This document shows, piece by piece, positions 44,314-52,380 of a DNA stretch of 64,000 nucleotides. The notes under the pieces are model-generated. The model saw nothing but the letters and a program-made list of their open reading frames with translations. It was not told the origin of the DNA and searched no databases. Within the stretch, counting starts at the first letter, position 1; every line of letters starts with the position of its first letter. Made by a program: the position numbers and the translations under genes. This stretch comes from Streptosporangium roseum DSM 43021 (GTDB lineage Bacteria; Actinomycetota; Actinomycetes; Streptosporangiales; Streptosporangiaceae), in assembly GCF_000024865.1 (NCBI RefSeq), contig NC_013595.1, positions 3,348,001 to 3,412,000 of the forward strand. Direction: 5' to 3'.

Positions 44314-44952
44314 TCACCGTCCTCGGGGGTCGTGGCGGCCGGTCCGCTCGTCGTCGCTGGCCGTCTCCTCCAGGCGCGGACCGGTGCGCCGGGGAGAGTG
44401 GTCGCCGTTGATCGCGCCCTCGGGAGCCGAGAGCAGCTCCTCGAACAGGACGCGGTAGTGCACCATGGCCTGCCGGAGCTCCTCGGTGGAGGCCTCCTTG
44501 TGGGCGGCACGGCTGCTGATCTCGTGGGCCTGCCGATAGTGGTCGAGGGTGCGGCCGTGCACGACCGACAGATCGGAGAGGCGCTGCTCGAAGTCCTCGG
44601 TCGGGTAGCCCCGTTCCGCCATCACGGAGGTCACCAGGTGGTCGGCCTCGGTCACCGCGAAGCCCGGAGCGTCCACGAACCGCTCCTGGACCTCCATCCA
44701 CTTCTTGGCGTAGGTGTCACGAGTCCCGGAGTCGAGCGGGCGGATGTCGAGGGAGTTGACACGCTGCTCACGGGCGATGAGCTCCTGCTCGGCCTCCTGC
44801 CGCGTGTCGCGCTCCTGCAGAGTGCGTTCGTACTCGGGGCCGAATCGGTCGCGAAGTCGGTGCCGGCGTTGCTGCTGCAGTACGACGTAGCCGACTGCGA
44901 TGATCGCCACCACCGCGGCCACGACGACGGCCACCCAGATCACGGTGGACAT
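44314..44952 (-). CDS. Membrane-anchored helical protein, first gene of a three-gene operon
   Basis: A 212-residue protein. One N-terminal transmembrane helix (VIWVAVVVAAVVAIIAVGYV) is followed by a charged coiled segment (RLRDRFGPEYERTLQERDTR) and a helical domain. That domain contains KKWMEVQERFVDAPGFAVTE and VTSVMAERGYP and is shared in part with the next gene. The conserved phrase FGPEYERT occurs in many actinobacterial membrane proteins of unknown role. GGAGG is five bases before the ATG. Confidence 0.82.
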   Translation of the reverse strand: MSTVIWVAVVVAAVVAIIAVGYVVLQQQRRHRLRDRFGPEYERTLQERDTRQEAEQELIAREQRVNSLDIRPLDSGTRDTYAKKWMEVQERFVDAPGFAVTEADHLVTSVMAERGYPTEDFEQRLSDLSVVHGRTLDHYRQAHEISSRAAHKEASTEELRQAMVHYRVLFEELLSAPEGAINGDHSPRRTGPRLEETASDDERTGRHDPRGR

Positions 44953-45108
44953 GTCTGCCTCCGGTTGTGTAAGCGGTTGTTCCCGTGCGCTGCCCCAGGG
45001 ACAAGCCTCGAAACCGGCTGCCTATGTCAGTGATCCGCTGTCAAGAAATTCTGCACAGGCGTTTTATCAAGCTTTGTCAGGCGTGAAATGTCCTGCCGTA
45101 ACCGTCCC

Positions 45109-45540
45109 TCAGTCCTGTGCGGGCTCCAGCGCGCTGAGGGCCTCGGCCAGGACCCTCTGGATGAGCGACCGCCCGGCGACGGCCGGGACCTCCCGGAACC
45201 CCCGCTCCGGCTCGTAGGCGATGTCCAGCCCGCCGGCGACCAGCCGGTCGGCCCAGCGCAGCGCGGTGTTGAGCTTCTCGGCGGGGATCGCCCGGCCCTG
45301 CGCGACGGACGACAGGTTGCGCAGGTTCGTCGCCGGGCCGGACTGGCTGTGCGAGCGGTCCAGCTTCCACGGGATCGCCCGGGAGTGGTCGAGCATCGGC
45401 TTGGAGAGCCCCGCGGCCCTCTTGGCCTGCAGGATTCCGGACTCGCTCACCCCGAACCGCGCGGCCAGCTCCGCGTTGGACAGCCCCTCCCCGGCCAGTC
45501 GCCGCAGCTCATCCTGGTCGATCAGCGCTTTGCGCCCCAC
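45109..45540 (-). CDS. Small helix-turn-helix protein
   Basis: A 143-residue protein. An N-terminal HTH is clear (LRRLAGEGLSNAELAARFGV, then SESGILQAKRAAGL). The rest may form a dimerisation region (LNTALRWADRLVAGGLDIAY). The GTG at 45540 has GAGG at six bases; longer readings run into the tRNA promoter. It is divergent from tRNA-Pro. It resembles Gcr/sigma-70 region 4-like DNA-binding proteins, but the family is unassigned. Confidence 0.72.
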   Translation of the reverse strand: MGRKALIDQDELRRLAGEGLSNAELAARFGVSESGILQAKRAAGLSKPMLDHSRAIPWKLDRSHSQSGPATNLRNLSSVAQGRAIPAEKLNTALRWADRLVAGGLDIAYEPERGFREVPAVAGRSLIQRVLAEALSALEPAQD

Positions 45541-45653
45541 GTGCACCTCATCCTTCGCATGATCACGTCCGGCCGCCGGACGTCTTGGCGTACACACACC
45601 CGTCCGATCTGCGCTAAGGTTATGACGTCCCGCCCGAGAGGGCGCAGGACAAC

Positions 45654-45781
<128 letters not shown>

Positions 45782-45805
45782 CATTCTGAGTGACTATCGC
45801 TCCCT

Positions 45806-46520
45806 TCACGTGAAGATCCGGTCCATCGCCTCCGCGCCGCCGAGCAGGACCGGGCGGATCTGCTTGCGGTAGACCGCCTCCGTGACCGCGGTCCCACTGT
45901 GGTCGACGAGCCGCGCGATGTCCTCAAGGGGGACGCCGGAGTCGGACAGCAGCGAGACGAAACTGTGCCGCATCTCGCGGGGCGTCCGGTCTTCGCGGGC
46001 AGCCCGGCGTCTTTCGCGATCTTCCGGAAGGCCCGCCGTACGTTATGGGAGTCCAGGGGAGTGCCGACCAGGGAGGCGAAGACGAGATCGTTCTCCTGCC
46101 ACTTCGCGCCCGCCGCCTCGCGTTCCCTGTCTTGCTGTGCCCGGTGCTCCCACAGGGCCTCAACGCATCGACGAGGGACTGCCGGGACTTCCGGGTCTTG
46201 GTATCGCCACCTTCCCGTACGGAGCGCCACACGGCGATCCAAGGGGGAGTACCGGTGCCCGGCTCTCCCGTGAGATCCATCTCCGACCAGACGAGCGCCC
46301 GCAGTTCTTCTCCTTTCTGGTGTGCACCGGCCCAAAGGACGGCGCGGTGAGGGTGACGAACACCCGGGGATGGGTGCTGACCGTCTCCGGGACGCCCTTG
46401 CCGCCGGACAGGCCCGCTCGGATCAAGTGAAAGGTGTCGGCCCGGTAGACCTCCGAGCAGGCCGCACACACCGAGGCCCGCCGGTTGCCGCAGGCGACCA
46501 GCAGATGCCCGGACGGCTCA
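45806..46520 (-). pseudogene. Fused remnant: RepSA-type replication initiator joined to tyrosine integrase
   Basis: From the right, minus-strand frames read GNRRASVCAACSEVYRADTF, GLSGGKGVPETVSTHPRVF and TLTAPSFGPVHTR, a signature of RepSA-like initiators. About 46318 the text changes to integrase: GEELRALVWSEMDLTG, then RCVEALWEHRAQQDRE in a second frame and RTPREMRHSFVSLLSDSG, with VYRKQIRPVLLG in a third, ending at 45806. The catalytic RH pair and tyrosine are in the last piece. A deletion has removed the end of rep, xis and the start of int, and at least two frameshifts follow. Confidence 0.75.
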
Positions 46521-47143
46521 TCGGCCACCAGAACCGGCCCGACCTGGCCGCCCCCGGCAACCAGCCCGACATCCAAGCCTTCGGCTGGGACCTGGCCCTG
46601 CGCGACGCCGACCCCGAGGCCCCGCTGTTCACCAGCGAGAAGATCACCGCCAACCGCGACATCGCCATCATGCTCGGCGTCCGCACCGGACACCCCGTCA
46701 TCCACCGCCGCAGCATGTTCCACCGAGGCCACACCACGACCATCCACGGAGCATCGGCCCGCCTGGAGATCAACTCATACGCCAACGCCGACATGGTCCC
46801 CGACTGGGACGACCCCGAGCGCTTCCACCAGTACCGCAAGCGGCCCGCGTTCTTCTACCAGACCCTCATCCGCGAACACAGCCCCGTCCGCTGGATGACC
46901 CTGACCACCTCCCGCATCGCCTACGAAGACGAATGCGCCGGTCTGGGCATGGACTACGTCGAAGCCATCCTCATCATCCGCCGCACCATGGCCGACCTAA
47001 ACGGCCACCCGATCGAGGTCACCGAGGTCAAGGCCCCCGCCAACCGCTACGAGATCGGCTACAGCGCCGAACTCGCCGACGACCCCAGCGCGGTATTCAC
47101 CCCCGAAGAACTCGCCGACAACGGCATCGCCCTCATGATCTAG
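46515..47143 (+). pseudogene. GntR-family regulator lacking its DNA-binding half (UTRA domain only)
   Basis: The readable part encodes about 205 residues of a UTRA effector domain (EAPLFTSEKITANRDIAIML, then HPVIHRRSMFHRG, and ending with FTPEELADNGIALMI). The expected winged-helix N-terminus is absent. To the left, the same frame runs into antisense of the rep remnant, so the gene was cut by a deletion joining the two. GntR proteins of this shape repress transfer and replication genes in pSAM2-like elements (KorSA). Without the DNA-binding domain it is probably inactive. Confidence 0.7.
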
Positions 47144-47280
47144 AGCCCTTCGAAGATCAGTACAGGTGCTGATCGGGTGTCCAGTCCCATCAGATGCCGA
47201 TGCAACCAGGCGACCATGGGCCCGGTAAGGTAGCGATCTTCGGCTGGCTCAGGCTCCCGGAGTCTTGAAGGCGAACACGC

Positions 47281-48048
47281 ATGACGATCCTTGACCGGAC
47301 GCCCTCACACCTTCGTCTCGACGCCGCGCTGGACCGAGTGGCCGTCACTTTCCGCGGCATGACCGCCCATCCCGACGAGCAGAACTGCGAGTGCCACTGG
47401 GGCAGCGCAGAAGACCTCGCCCGGTTGAAGGTGCCGGATGTGGAGTTGAGTCCTGACCTTCTGCGTGCCGCCTGGCAGGCCAAGGACTGGGATGACCACG
47501 CATCCGTGCTGCGCCGCATTCTGCCCCAGCTCTCCACGGCCCTCGTCAGCGGCCTCGTCGAGTCCTTGTTCGGCATAGAGGAGGTCGGGTATTCACTTGC
47601 TTTGGGCCAGTGGCAGCAGTGGCCTGCCGAGCAGGCCGCAACGGTACGGGAATTCCTGCACGCCTGGTGGGCCCACACCCTCACCGACCCGGATCCCGCT
47701 GTGCCTGCTCACGAGGTCCTCGCCCTGTGCGCGGAAGCCTCCACCACGCTCAGCCCATGGCTGCACACCTGGGAAGCACAGACGCACGCCGTGGCCGACC
47801 AGCACCTAGCCGAAGCGGTGGCGCACTGGGAGTACGACTTACTGGGAGACCGGCTCCCCTGGGAAGCCTGGAACTGGAAGGACGAGGAAGCGACGCGTGC
47901 CGAGTTGACGGCCTGGCTGATCCGTCACGCCCCTGCCCGGCTCCGCGCCCGGAACGCTCCCGAAGAACTGCTCCACCGGGTACGGCTGCTCGGCCTCGCT
48001 GACCCCGCCCGCTGGGAGGACCCTCACTGGCCCAACCACACCTACTGA
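47281..48048 (+). CDS. Hypothetical protein with a Cys/His-containing N-terminal motif
   Basis: A 255-residue soluble protein. The segment EQNCECHWGSAEDLARLKVP near residue 35 is striking, with C-x-C-H spacing, followed by helical regions rich in tryptophan (ALGQWQQWPAEQAATVREFL, then EAWNWKDEEATRAEL). No known domain is recognised, but similar proteins seem typical of streptomycete-like accessory DNA. GAAGG lies nine bases before the ATG. It stands alone between the GntR remnant and the IS. Confidence 0.7.
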   Translation: MTILDRTPSHLRLDAALDRVAVTFRGMTAHPDEQNCECHWGSAEDLARLKVPDVELSPDLLRAAWQAKDWDDHASVLRRILPQLSTALVSGLVESLFGIEEVGYSLALGQWQQWPAEQAATVREFLHAWWAHTLTDPDPAVPAHEVLALCAEASTTLSPWLHTWEAQTHAVADQHLAEAVAHWEYDLLGDRLPWEAWNWKDEEATRAELTAWLIRHAPARLRARNAPEELLHRVRLLGLADPARWEDPHWPNHTY

Positions 48049-48193
48049 GCCACCGTCTACCGCTGACTTCTGTACTCAGTCTCCCGAAAGACCACCGTGC
48101 TGATCGAGGGATGGCTCAGAGCGTGTTTGAGAAGATCATTCATGCTCGGTGTGGCGGCGTGTCGACGGGTGCTGGGGTTGCCAGGATGGCTGG

Positions 48194-49018
48194 ATGTCCC
48201 CTGCTTGTTACCCCTCGGACCTGACCGACGCGCAGTGGGAGCTGATCGAACCCTTACTGCCCGAGCCAAACACCGGCGGACGCCCGGAGAAGCATCCGCG
48301 CAGGAAGATCGTCAACGCGATCCTGTACGTGGTGCGCTCCGGCTGTCCATGGCGGTACCTGCCCATCGACCTGCCGCCCTGGCAGACCGTGTACTGGTAC
48401 TTCCAGCGGTGGGAAGAAGCCGGCGTCACCGAGACGCTGCTGACCGAATTGCGCAGGTCGGCCCGCCGGCAGGCCGGCCGCGCCGATGAGCCGTCGGCGG
48501 GGATCATCGACTCGCAAAGCGTCAAGGGCGCCGACACAGTCGGCCGCGACAGCCGCGGCTACGACGCGAACAAGAAGGTCAACGGCCGCAAGCGGTTCAT
48601 CGTCACCGACACCGGCGGCCTGCTGGTCACGGTCGCAGTGATGGCTGCAAGCCGGCAAGACCGTGACGGCGCCAAGACCACCTTGCTGTCGACGTACCTG
48701 ACCACCCCGATCCGGCGTGTCTTCGCCGACCAGGGTTTTGCCGGACGGCTGGTGGGCTGGACTCATGACACGCTGCGTACCACCCTGGAGATCGTGCGCA
48801 AGCCCGCTGCCCAGCGTGGGTTCAACGTTATCTCGCGCAGGTGGGTGGTCGAGCGGACATTGGCCTGGCTGACCGCCTGCCGCCGTCTGGCTCGCGACTA
48901 CGAACGCGATCCCGCAGTGTCCGCGGCGATCATCCGCTGGGCCGCCATCGCCGGTATTGCCCGTCGCCTTACTCGCGGCGGACCCGCCCGACGCCAGGCT
49001 CGTTACATCTGCGACTGA
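48194..49018 (+). CDS. IS5-family transposase
   Basis: A 274-residue DDE transposase, apparently intact. The N-terminal DUF4096-like part reads YPSDLTDAQWELIEPLLPEP. The catalytic triad is in GIIDSQSVKG (first D), VFADQGFAG (second D) and WVVERTLAWL (E), with normal spacing. The ATG at 48194 starts the family N-terminus; an in-frame ATG at 48149 lies close to the inverted repeat. It could still mobilise this insertion. Confidence 0.93.
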   Translation: MSPACYPSDLTDAQWELIEPLLPEPNTGGRPEKHPRRKIVNAILYVVRSGCPWRYLPIDLPPWQTVYWYFQRWEEAGVTETLLTELRRSARRQAGRADEPSAGIIDSQSVKGADTVGRDSRGYDANKKVNGRKRFIVTDTGGLLVTVAVMAASRQDRDGAKTTLLSTYLTTPIRRVFADQGFAGRLVGWTHDTLRTTLEIVRKPAAQRGFNVISRRWVVERTLAWLTACRRLARDYERDPAVSAAIIRWAAIAGIARRLTRGGPARRQARYICD

Positions 49019-49096
49019 CAGAGATGACCACCATCTCAAGCACCTGGAGGTGATCCCTCACGGAACGCTCAGTGTGAATCGGCCGTCCAATCGATC

Positions 49097-49595
49097 ATGG
49101 ACCTGCGACACCTGAAACGCTCGCCCGCTCTGCTGTGCGCTCTGGCAGCGCCGTTGCTGTACGCCGGAGTGACCCTGATCCGCGCTCCAGTTGGCCGCCC
49201 AGGCGGGGCTCAACCCCGGGCACGAAGGCTGGAACGACCTGCTGTCAGGCCGGCTGGACGGGCAGATCGCATCGGCGAGGGGATGGGTGGGCGCCATCGC
49301 CTTCATCCTCACCGCCGAGGCGGCCGTGCTCGCCGCGCTGGGTGGTCGGCTGAATCGCCGATTCACCATCGGCGGCCTCGTGCTGTGCACGGCCGCCGGC
49401 ATGGTCTACCTGATGAGTCTCGCCCTGGCCGTACTGAGCACTTACATGATCGTGCTGTATCCCTCTGGCGATGTCGATCTCGGGCTTCTTTTCCCAGATT
49501 GGTACTTTCCTGCACTGATTGTCATCGCCATCGTGGCCCTCACCGCGCTGACCGTCTGGCTGTCCGCCGCGGTCAGGGATGCCTCAGCCTCCTGA
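49097..49595 (+). pseudogene. Membrane-protein passenger inside the IS, with one frameshift
   Basis: An ATG at 49097 opens RSPALLCALAAPLLYAGVTL, a signal or first helix. After about codon 29 the frame shifts within the bases around 49185-49190, and the text goes on as LAAQAGLNPGHEGWNDLLSG. Three more helices follow (WVGAIAFILTAEAAVLAALG, TIGGLVLCTAAGMVYLMSLA and PALIVIAIVALTALTVWLS). One base restores a four-helix protein of about 165 residues. The function is unknown. It may alternatively be expressed from the internal start at 49191. Confidence 0.55.
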
Positions 49596-49764
49596 TGGTC
49601 GACGCTGCGGCCACGGTGACCGCATACGTGACATGCCGCGTTGCCCGAACATGTCCGCAGCCTGCCAACCGGCTCCGTGGGCTGATGCGACTCCTTGAAG
49701 TGGCGGCAACTCCACCCCCGCAAGCTGATCTTCTCAAACACGCTCTCAGAGTTTCTTTACTGGT

Positions 49765-49791
49765 TCAAGGCGGCAGCGCTCCGCGCCGCCG
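49765..49791. repeat. 27-bp dispersed palindromic repeat, copy 1
   Basis: This 27-mer, starting TCAAGGCGGCAGCG and ending CGCGCCGCCG, is identical to 60138-60164. It can fold as GGCGGC...GCGCCGCC. It begins 20 bases past the right end of the IS. From here to 50316 there is no supportable gene. Confidence 0.7.
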
Positions 49792-50095
49792 CACGGCGCG
49801 GCGTGCCCGCCCGCGCCGGCCAGCGGATCCGGGCACGCGGCCCTGGCGGCCGGTCCCGGCCCGCACCGTCCAGCGCGGGCGGGCAGACCACGCCGCCCGC
49901 CGCACCGAGCACTCGCCGTACCGAACGAACCCACCGCCCGTGGTGCACGCTGCCGCCGCTCCGCCACCGGCCCCAACCGCTACGCGACCCCTTCGGGGTC
50001 CTTCGGATTGGCGCCGGCCGCTCCGCTCCCGCACATGGGATGCCGAGTTGATGTAGGTGACTCCCCGCCCCCGCTGCCTCATTGTTCGTGTCCCT

Positions 50096-50190
50096 CGGTC
50101 GGCGTCAACTCCGTCTGTACCTGTTGGGCGAGGGCTGGCGTGCACGTCGGGGGCGGACGGACACGCGAAGACGGAGTTGACCCCTCGGTC
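50096..50190. repeat. Long hyphenated inverted repeat
   Basis: GTCAACTCCGTCT (50104-50116) and AGACGGAGTTGAC (50169-50181) are perfect inverted 13-mers. Outside them GTGTCCC and GGGACAC form a second matched layer, and a third, TCGGTCGG, occurs in the same orientation on both sides. The 52-bp centre is G-rich. The position in a replicating element suggests an origin or transfer locus, but no known consensus is matched. Confidence 0.5.
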
Positions 50191-50316
50191 GGGACACACA
50201 AACCGGCAGCTATCGGGGGCGGGGGAGGAATGGGCCAGGAATCCGCCGGGTGGCCCCGTGATTCCTGGCAGGTGTGGCGGCGCCGTCCCTCCAGATCCCA
50301 CGCCGCCACGCCTGGT

Positions 50317-50604
50317 CTATCGGGCTCGTCCGGACAGCAGCGCCGTCCAGATCACCCGGGCTTCACTGATCGAGCAGGGGGAGGTCTCGTGCGCCGTAGG
50401 CTTGCCGTCGAGCTGGACGGTTCGCCGCAGGAACGCCTGTCCACCGCCCTCGCATAGTTCGTACACCGAGGCCCGGCAGAAGCAGGTCCAGGCCACCTGG
50501 CGCGTCCGTTCGAGCACCCGGTACGGCATGCGCCACTCCAACCGGATGTGATCACGCTGAGCCATGGTCACGTGCGGGCTCAGACACTCGCCGACGAGGG
50601 TCAT
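50317..50604 (-). CDS. Small hypothetical protein (element-borne)
   Basis: A 95-residue protein. The ATG at 50604 overlaps the stop of the preceding gene (ATGA). It contains WRMPYRVLERTRQVAWTCFC, then YELCEGGGQAFLRRTVQLDG, and reads as compact and mixed alpha/beta with four cysteines. No family is recognised. Conservation of the four-base overlap and clean codon bias argue that it is real. Confidence 0.65.
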   Translation of the reverse strand: MTLVGECLSPHVTMAQRDHIRLEWRMPYRVLERTRQVAWTCFCRASVYELCEGGGQAFLRRTVQLDGKPTAHETSPCSISEARVIWTALLSGRAR

Positions 50605-50933
50605 GAGGCGACCTCCTCGACCGTTCTCGACAGGGGGTGGGTTCGCCAAAGGTGCGTGTACCGTGCGGCCACTCGGCGGGCCGCCGTGTCAGGAGCGTCG
50701 GTGGAGTGGATCACGTAGATCCACCGGCCGCTACGTCTGGCTTTGCGCCCCGACCACCACCAGTAGAGGCGGCCGTCACTCCACACGATCAGTTCCACCC
50801 ATACCGAGACCAGCGCGAGGTCATAGCCCGCGTGGACATCGGTGGCTATCCCGAGCTGGTGAAGAGCGGCGCGAAGTCGTTCGGCCGCTTGGAGGGAACG
50901 GACTGCTCTTGCTGTCACCGGCCTGCGGGTCAT
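50601..50933 (-). CDS. Small hypothetical protein (element-borne), first of a pair
   Basis: A 110-residue protein. GGAG lies five bases before the ATG. The N-terminal half is helical (ARAVRSLQAAERLRAALHQL). The central segment LVSVWVELIVWSDGRLYWWW is strongly hydrophobic with many tryptophans, followed by WIYVIHSTDAPDTAARRVAA. It may be a strand-rich nucleotide-binding fold. It is divergent from the HTH/PLD-like gene, and the promoter region between them holds repeated GGGACGT boxes, so the two are likely co-regulated. Confidence 0.7.
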   Translation of the reverse strand: MTRRPVTARAVRSLQAAERLRAALHQLGIATDVHAGYDLALVSVWVELIVWSDGRLYWWWSGRKARRSGRWIYVIHSTDAPDTAARRVAARYTHLWRTHPLSRTVEEVAS

Positions 50934-51012
50934 CGCTTCTCCGGAAGGTCTCGAATGCTCGTGACATGGCAATCGCGCGGGAGAGCCGCATCCTCAGGCC
51001 CGCCTGGAGCGA

Positions 51013-51122
51013 GGGACGTTTGGTGCGGCTTGATACGTCCCAAGCATGCTGACCAGGCATGGGACGGGGGAACTTCACGCAAGGACGCTGACGGGACGTC
51101 TTTGGGAGCGTATAAACGTCCC
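51013..51122. promoter_or_regulatory. Array of GGGACGT boxes in a divergent promoter region
   Basis: The heptamer GGGACGT or its complement occurs at 51013-51019, 51035-51041, 51093-51099 and 51116-51122, and GGGACGG at 51061-51067. The first two and the last two form inverted pairs with spacers of 15 and 16 bases. The rightmost box overlaps the -10 and the start codon of the HTH gene. It looks like a two-site operator for an autoregulator. Confidence 0.6.
51088..51116 (+). promoter_or_regulatory. Promoter of the HTH/PLD-like gene
   Basis: CTGACG and TATAAA are separated by 17 bases. The ATG at 51123 is six bases after the -10, so the mRNA is predicted to be leaderless. Confidence 0.6.
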
Positions 51123-51872
51123 ATGCCCCCCAACGAGCGCCTACGGTCCGCCCTGCTCACCGCGGGTATCACCGTCCGGCAACTGGCCGAGGAAATCGGC
51201 GTCGACCCCAAGACCGTTGAACGATGGGTCAGCACCGGCCGTACGCCGCACCCCGGCATCGCCCACCGAGCGGCGGCCGTACTCCGGGAGGACCTCGCCC
51301 ACCTGTGGCCTGCGATCGAGCAGGGGCGCCGCCGTAGCCGGGGAAGCGGTGAGCTGGTCACCGCCTACCCCACCCGTTCCTCCGCCCCCCTGGACATGTG
51401 GCGGACCCTGTTCGAGCGGGCCGAGCAGCGCATCGGCATCCTGGTCTACGCCGCCAACTTCCTGCACGAGTCGTGGCCGGACTTCAACGAGCTCCTCGCC
51501 GCCAAGGCGCGTCAGGGGTGCCGGGTCCGTGTCCTCCTGGGCGACGCCGACTCACCGATCATCCGAGGCCGAGGAGCGGAGGAGCGGTTCGGGCACGGCA
51601 TCGAGTCACGGTGTCGCGTCGCGCTCATGCACTACCGGCCGCTGGCCATGTCGTCCGGCGTCGAGCTGCGTGTGCATGCCACCACGCTCTACAACTCCCT
51701 GTTCGTCGGTGACGATCACATGATCGTCAATGCGCACGTGTACGGCATGAACGCCTACGGTGCACCGGTCTACCACCTGCGCCGCATGCACGACGAGGGA
51801 CTGTTCGACGTCTACGCCGCCAGTTTTGAGGCAGTGTGGGAACAGTCCCGGCTTCCCGGCGAGGATGAGTGA
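51123..51872 (+). CDS. HTH regulator with PLD-like (DUF5919-type) domain
   Basis: A 249-residue protein. An XRE-type helix-turn-helix is at residues 5-60 (LTAGITVRQLAEEIGVDPKT, then VERWVSTGRTPHPGI). The C-terminal 160 residues look like one phospholipase D-type lobe (DMWRTLFERAEQRIGILVYA, then LRVHATTLYNSLFVGDDHMI), in which the usual H-x-K catalytic pair is H-A-T. It is probably a sensor, not an enzyme. The ATG follows the -10 directly. The stop overlaps the Nudix start as GTGA. Confidence 0.83.
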   Translation: MPPNERLRSALLTAGITVRQLAEEIGVDPKTVERWVSTGRTPHPGIAHRAAAVLREDLAHLWPAIEQGRRRSRGSGELVTAYPTRSSAPLDMWRTLFERAEQRIGILVYAANFLHESWPDFNELLAAKARQGCRVRVLLGDADSPIIRGRGAEERFGHGIESRCRVALMHYRPLAMSSGVELRVHATTLYNSLFVGDDHMIVNAHVYGMNAYGAPVYHLRRMHDEGLFDVYAASFEAVWEQSRLPGEDE

Positions 51873-52345
51873 GAGTGGCCCGTACCGAGTACTACGACGA
51901 TCCCGACGCCCCCGAGCCGAACAGCCTGGTTGTGGGGGTGTCCGCCGTGGTCGTCGACGACCAGGACCGCATCCTGCTGCAACGGCGCACCGACAACGGG
52001 CTGTGGGCGCTGCCCGGGGGTGGGATGGATCTCACCGAGTCGGTGCCGCAGGCCGCCGTACGGGAGGTGCGGGAGGAGACCGGCTACGACGTCGAGGTGA
52101 CCGGCCTGGTCGGCCTCTACACCGACGCCCGGCACATCATCGCCTACAGCGACGGAGAGGTCCGCCGCCAGTTCAACGTCTGCCTTACCGCCCGTCTCGT
52201 CGGCGGGACGCTCGCGGTCAGCGACGAGTCCACCGACGTCCGCTGGGTCGACCGGGAGGAGATCAAGACACTGCCCATGCACGACACGCAACGCCTCCGG
52301 ATCGATCACTTTCTCCGAGGGATGTCGGCACCTTACATCGGGTGA
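51869..52345 (+). CDS. Nudix hydrolase
   Basis: A 158-residue enzyme with a complete Nudix box at residues 51-73 (GGMDLTESVPQ followed by REVREETGY). The glutamates of REVREE bind the metal. Members cleave nucleoside diphosphates linked to another moiety. Nudix genes are recurrent in pSAM2-type elements, which fits the location. The GTG start overlaps the end of the HTH/PLD-like gene, so regulator and enzyme are made as a pair. A nucleotide-derived ligand for the regulator is a reasonable inference. Confidence 0.92.
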   Translation: MRVARTEYYDDPDAPEPNSLVVGVSAVVVDDQDRILLQRRTDNGLWALPGGGMDLTESVPQAAVREVREETGYDVEVTGLVGLYTDARHIIAYSDGEVRRQFNVCLTARLVGGTLAVSDESTDVRWVDREEIKTLPMHDTQRLRIDHFLRGMSAPYIG

Positions 52346-52380
52346 GGCAAACGGCCTGAGGGGCGTTCACGTAATCACGG

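Larger units (their letters stand above)
48119..49745 (+). mobile_element. IS5-family insertion (1.63 kb) with a passenger gene
   Basis: The perfect 20-bp inverted ends GAGCGTGTTTGAGAAGATCA (48119-48138) and its complement (49726-49745) are flanked by the trinucleotide TCA on both sides (48116-48118 and 49746-49748), a TNA target duplication as made by IS1031-type members. The transposase occupies the left half. The right half carries a membrane-protein gene. Typical relatives are 0.85-0.95 kb, so the extra 0.7 kb is unusual. Confidence 0.8.

Noticed and set aside
42679..45033. A 784-codon plus-strand frame across ndh and the three-gene operon
   Set aside because: It is out of frame with ndh and antisense to the operon; no motifs and an arginine/valine-rich content.
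47190..47684. A 164-codon minus-strand gene
   Set aside because: It is antisense to the better-biased 47281-48048 gene and is cysteine/serine/arginine-rich filler.
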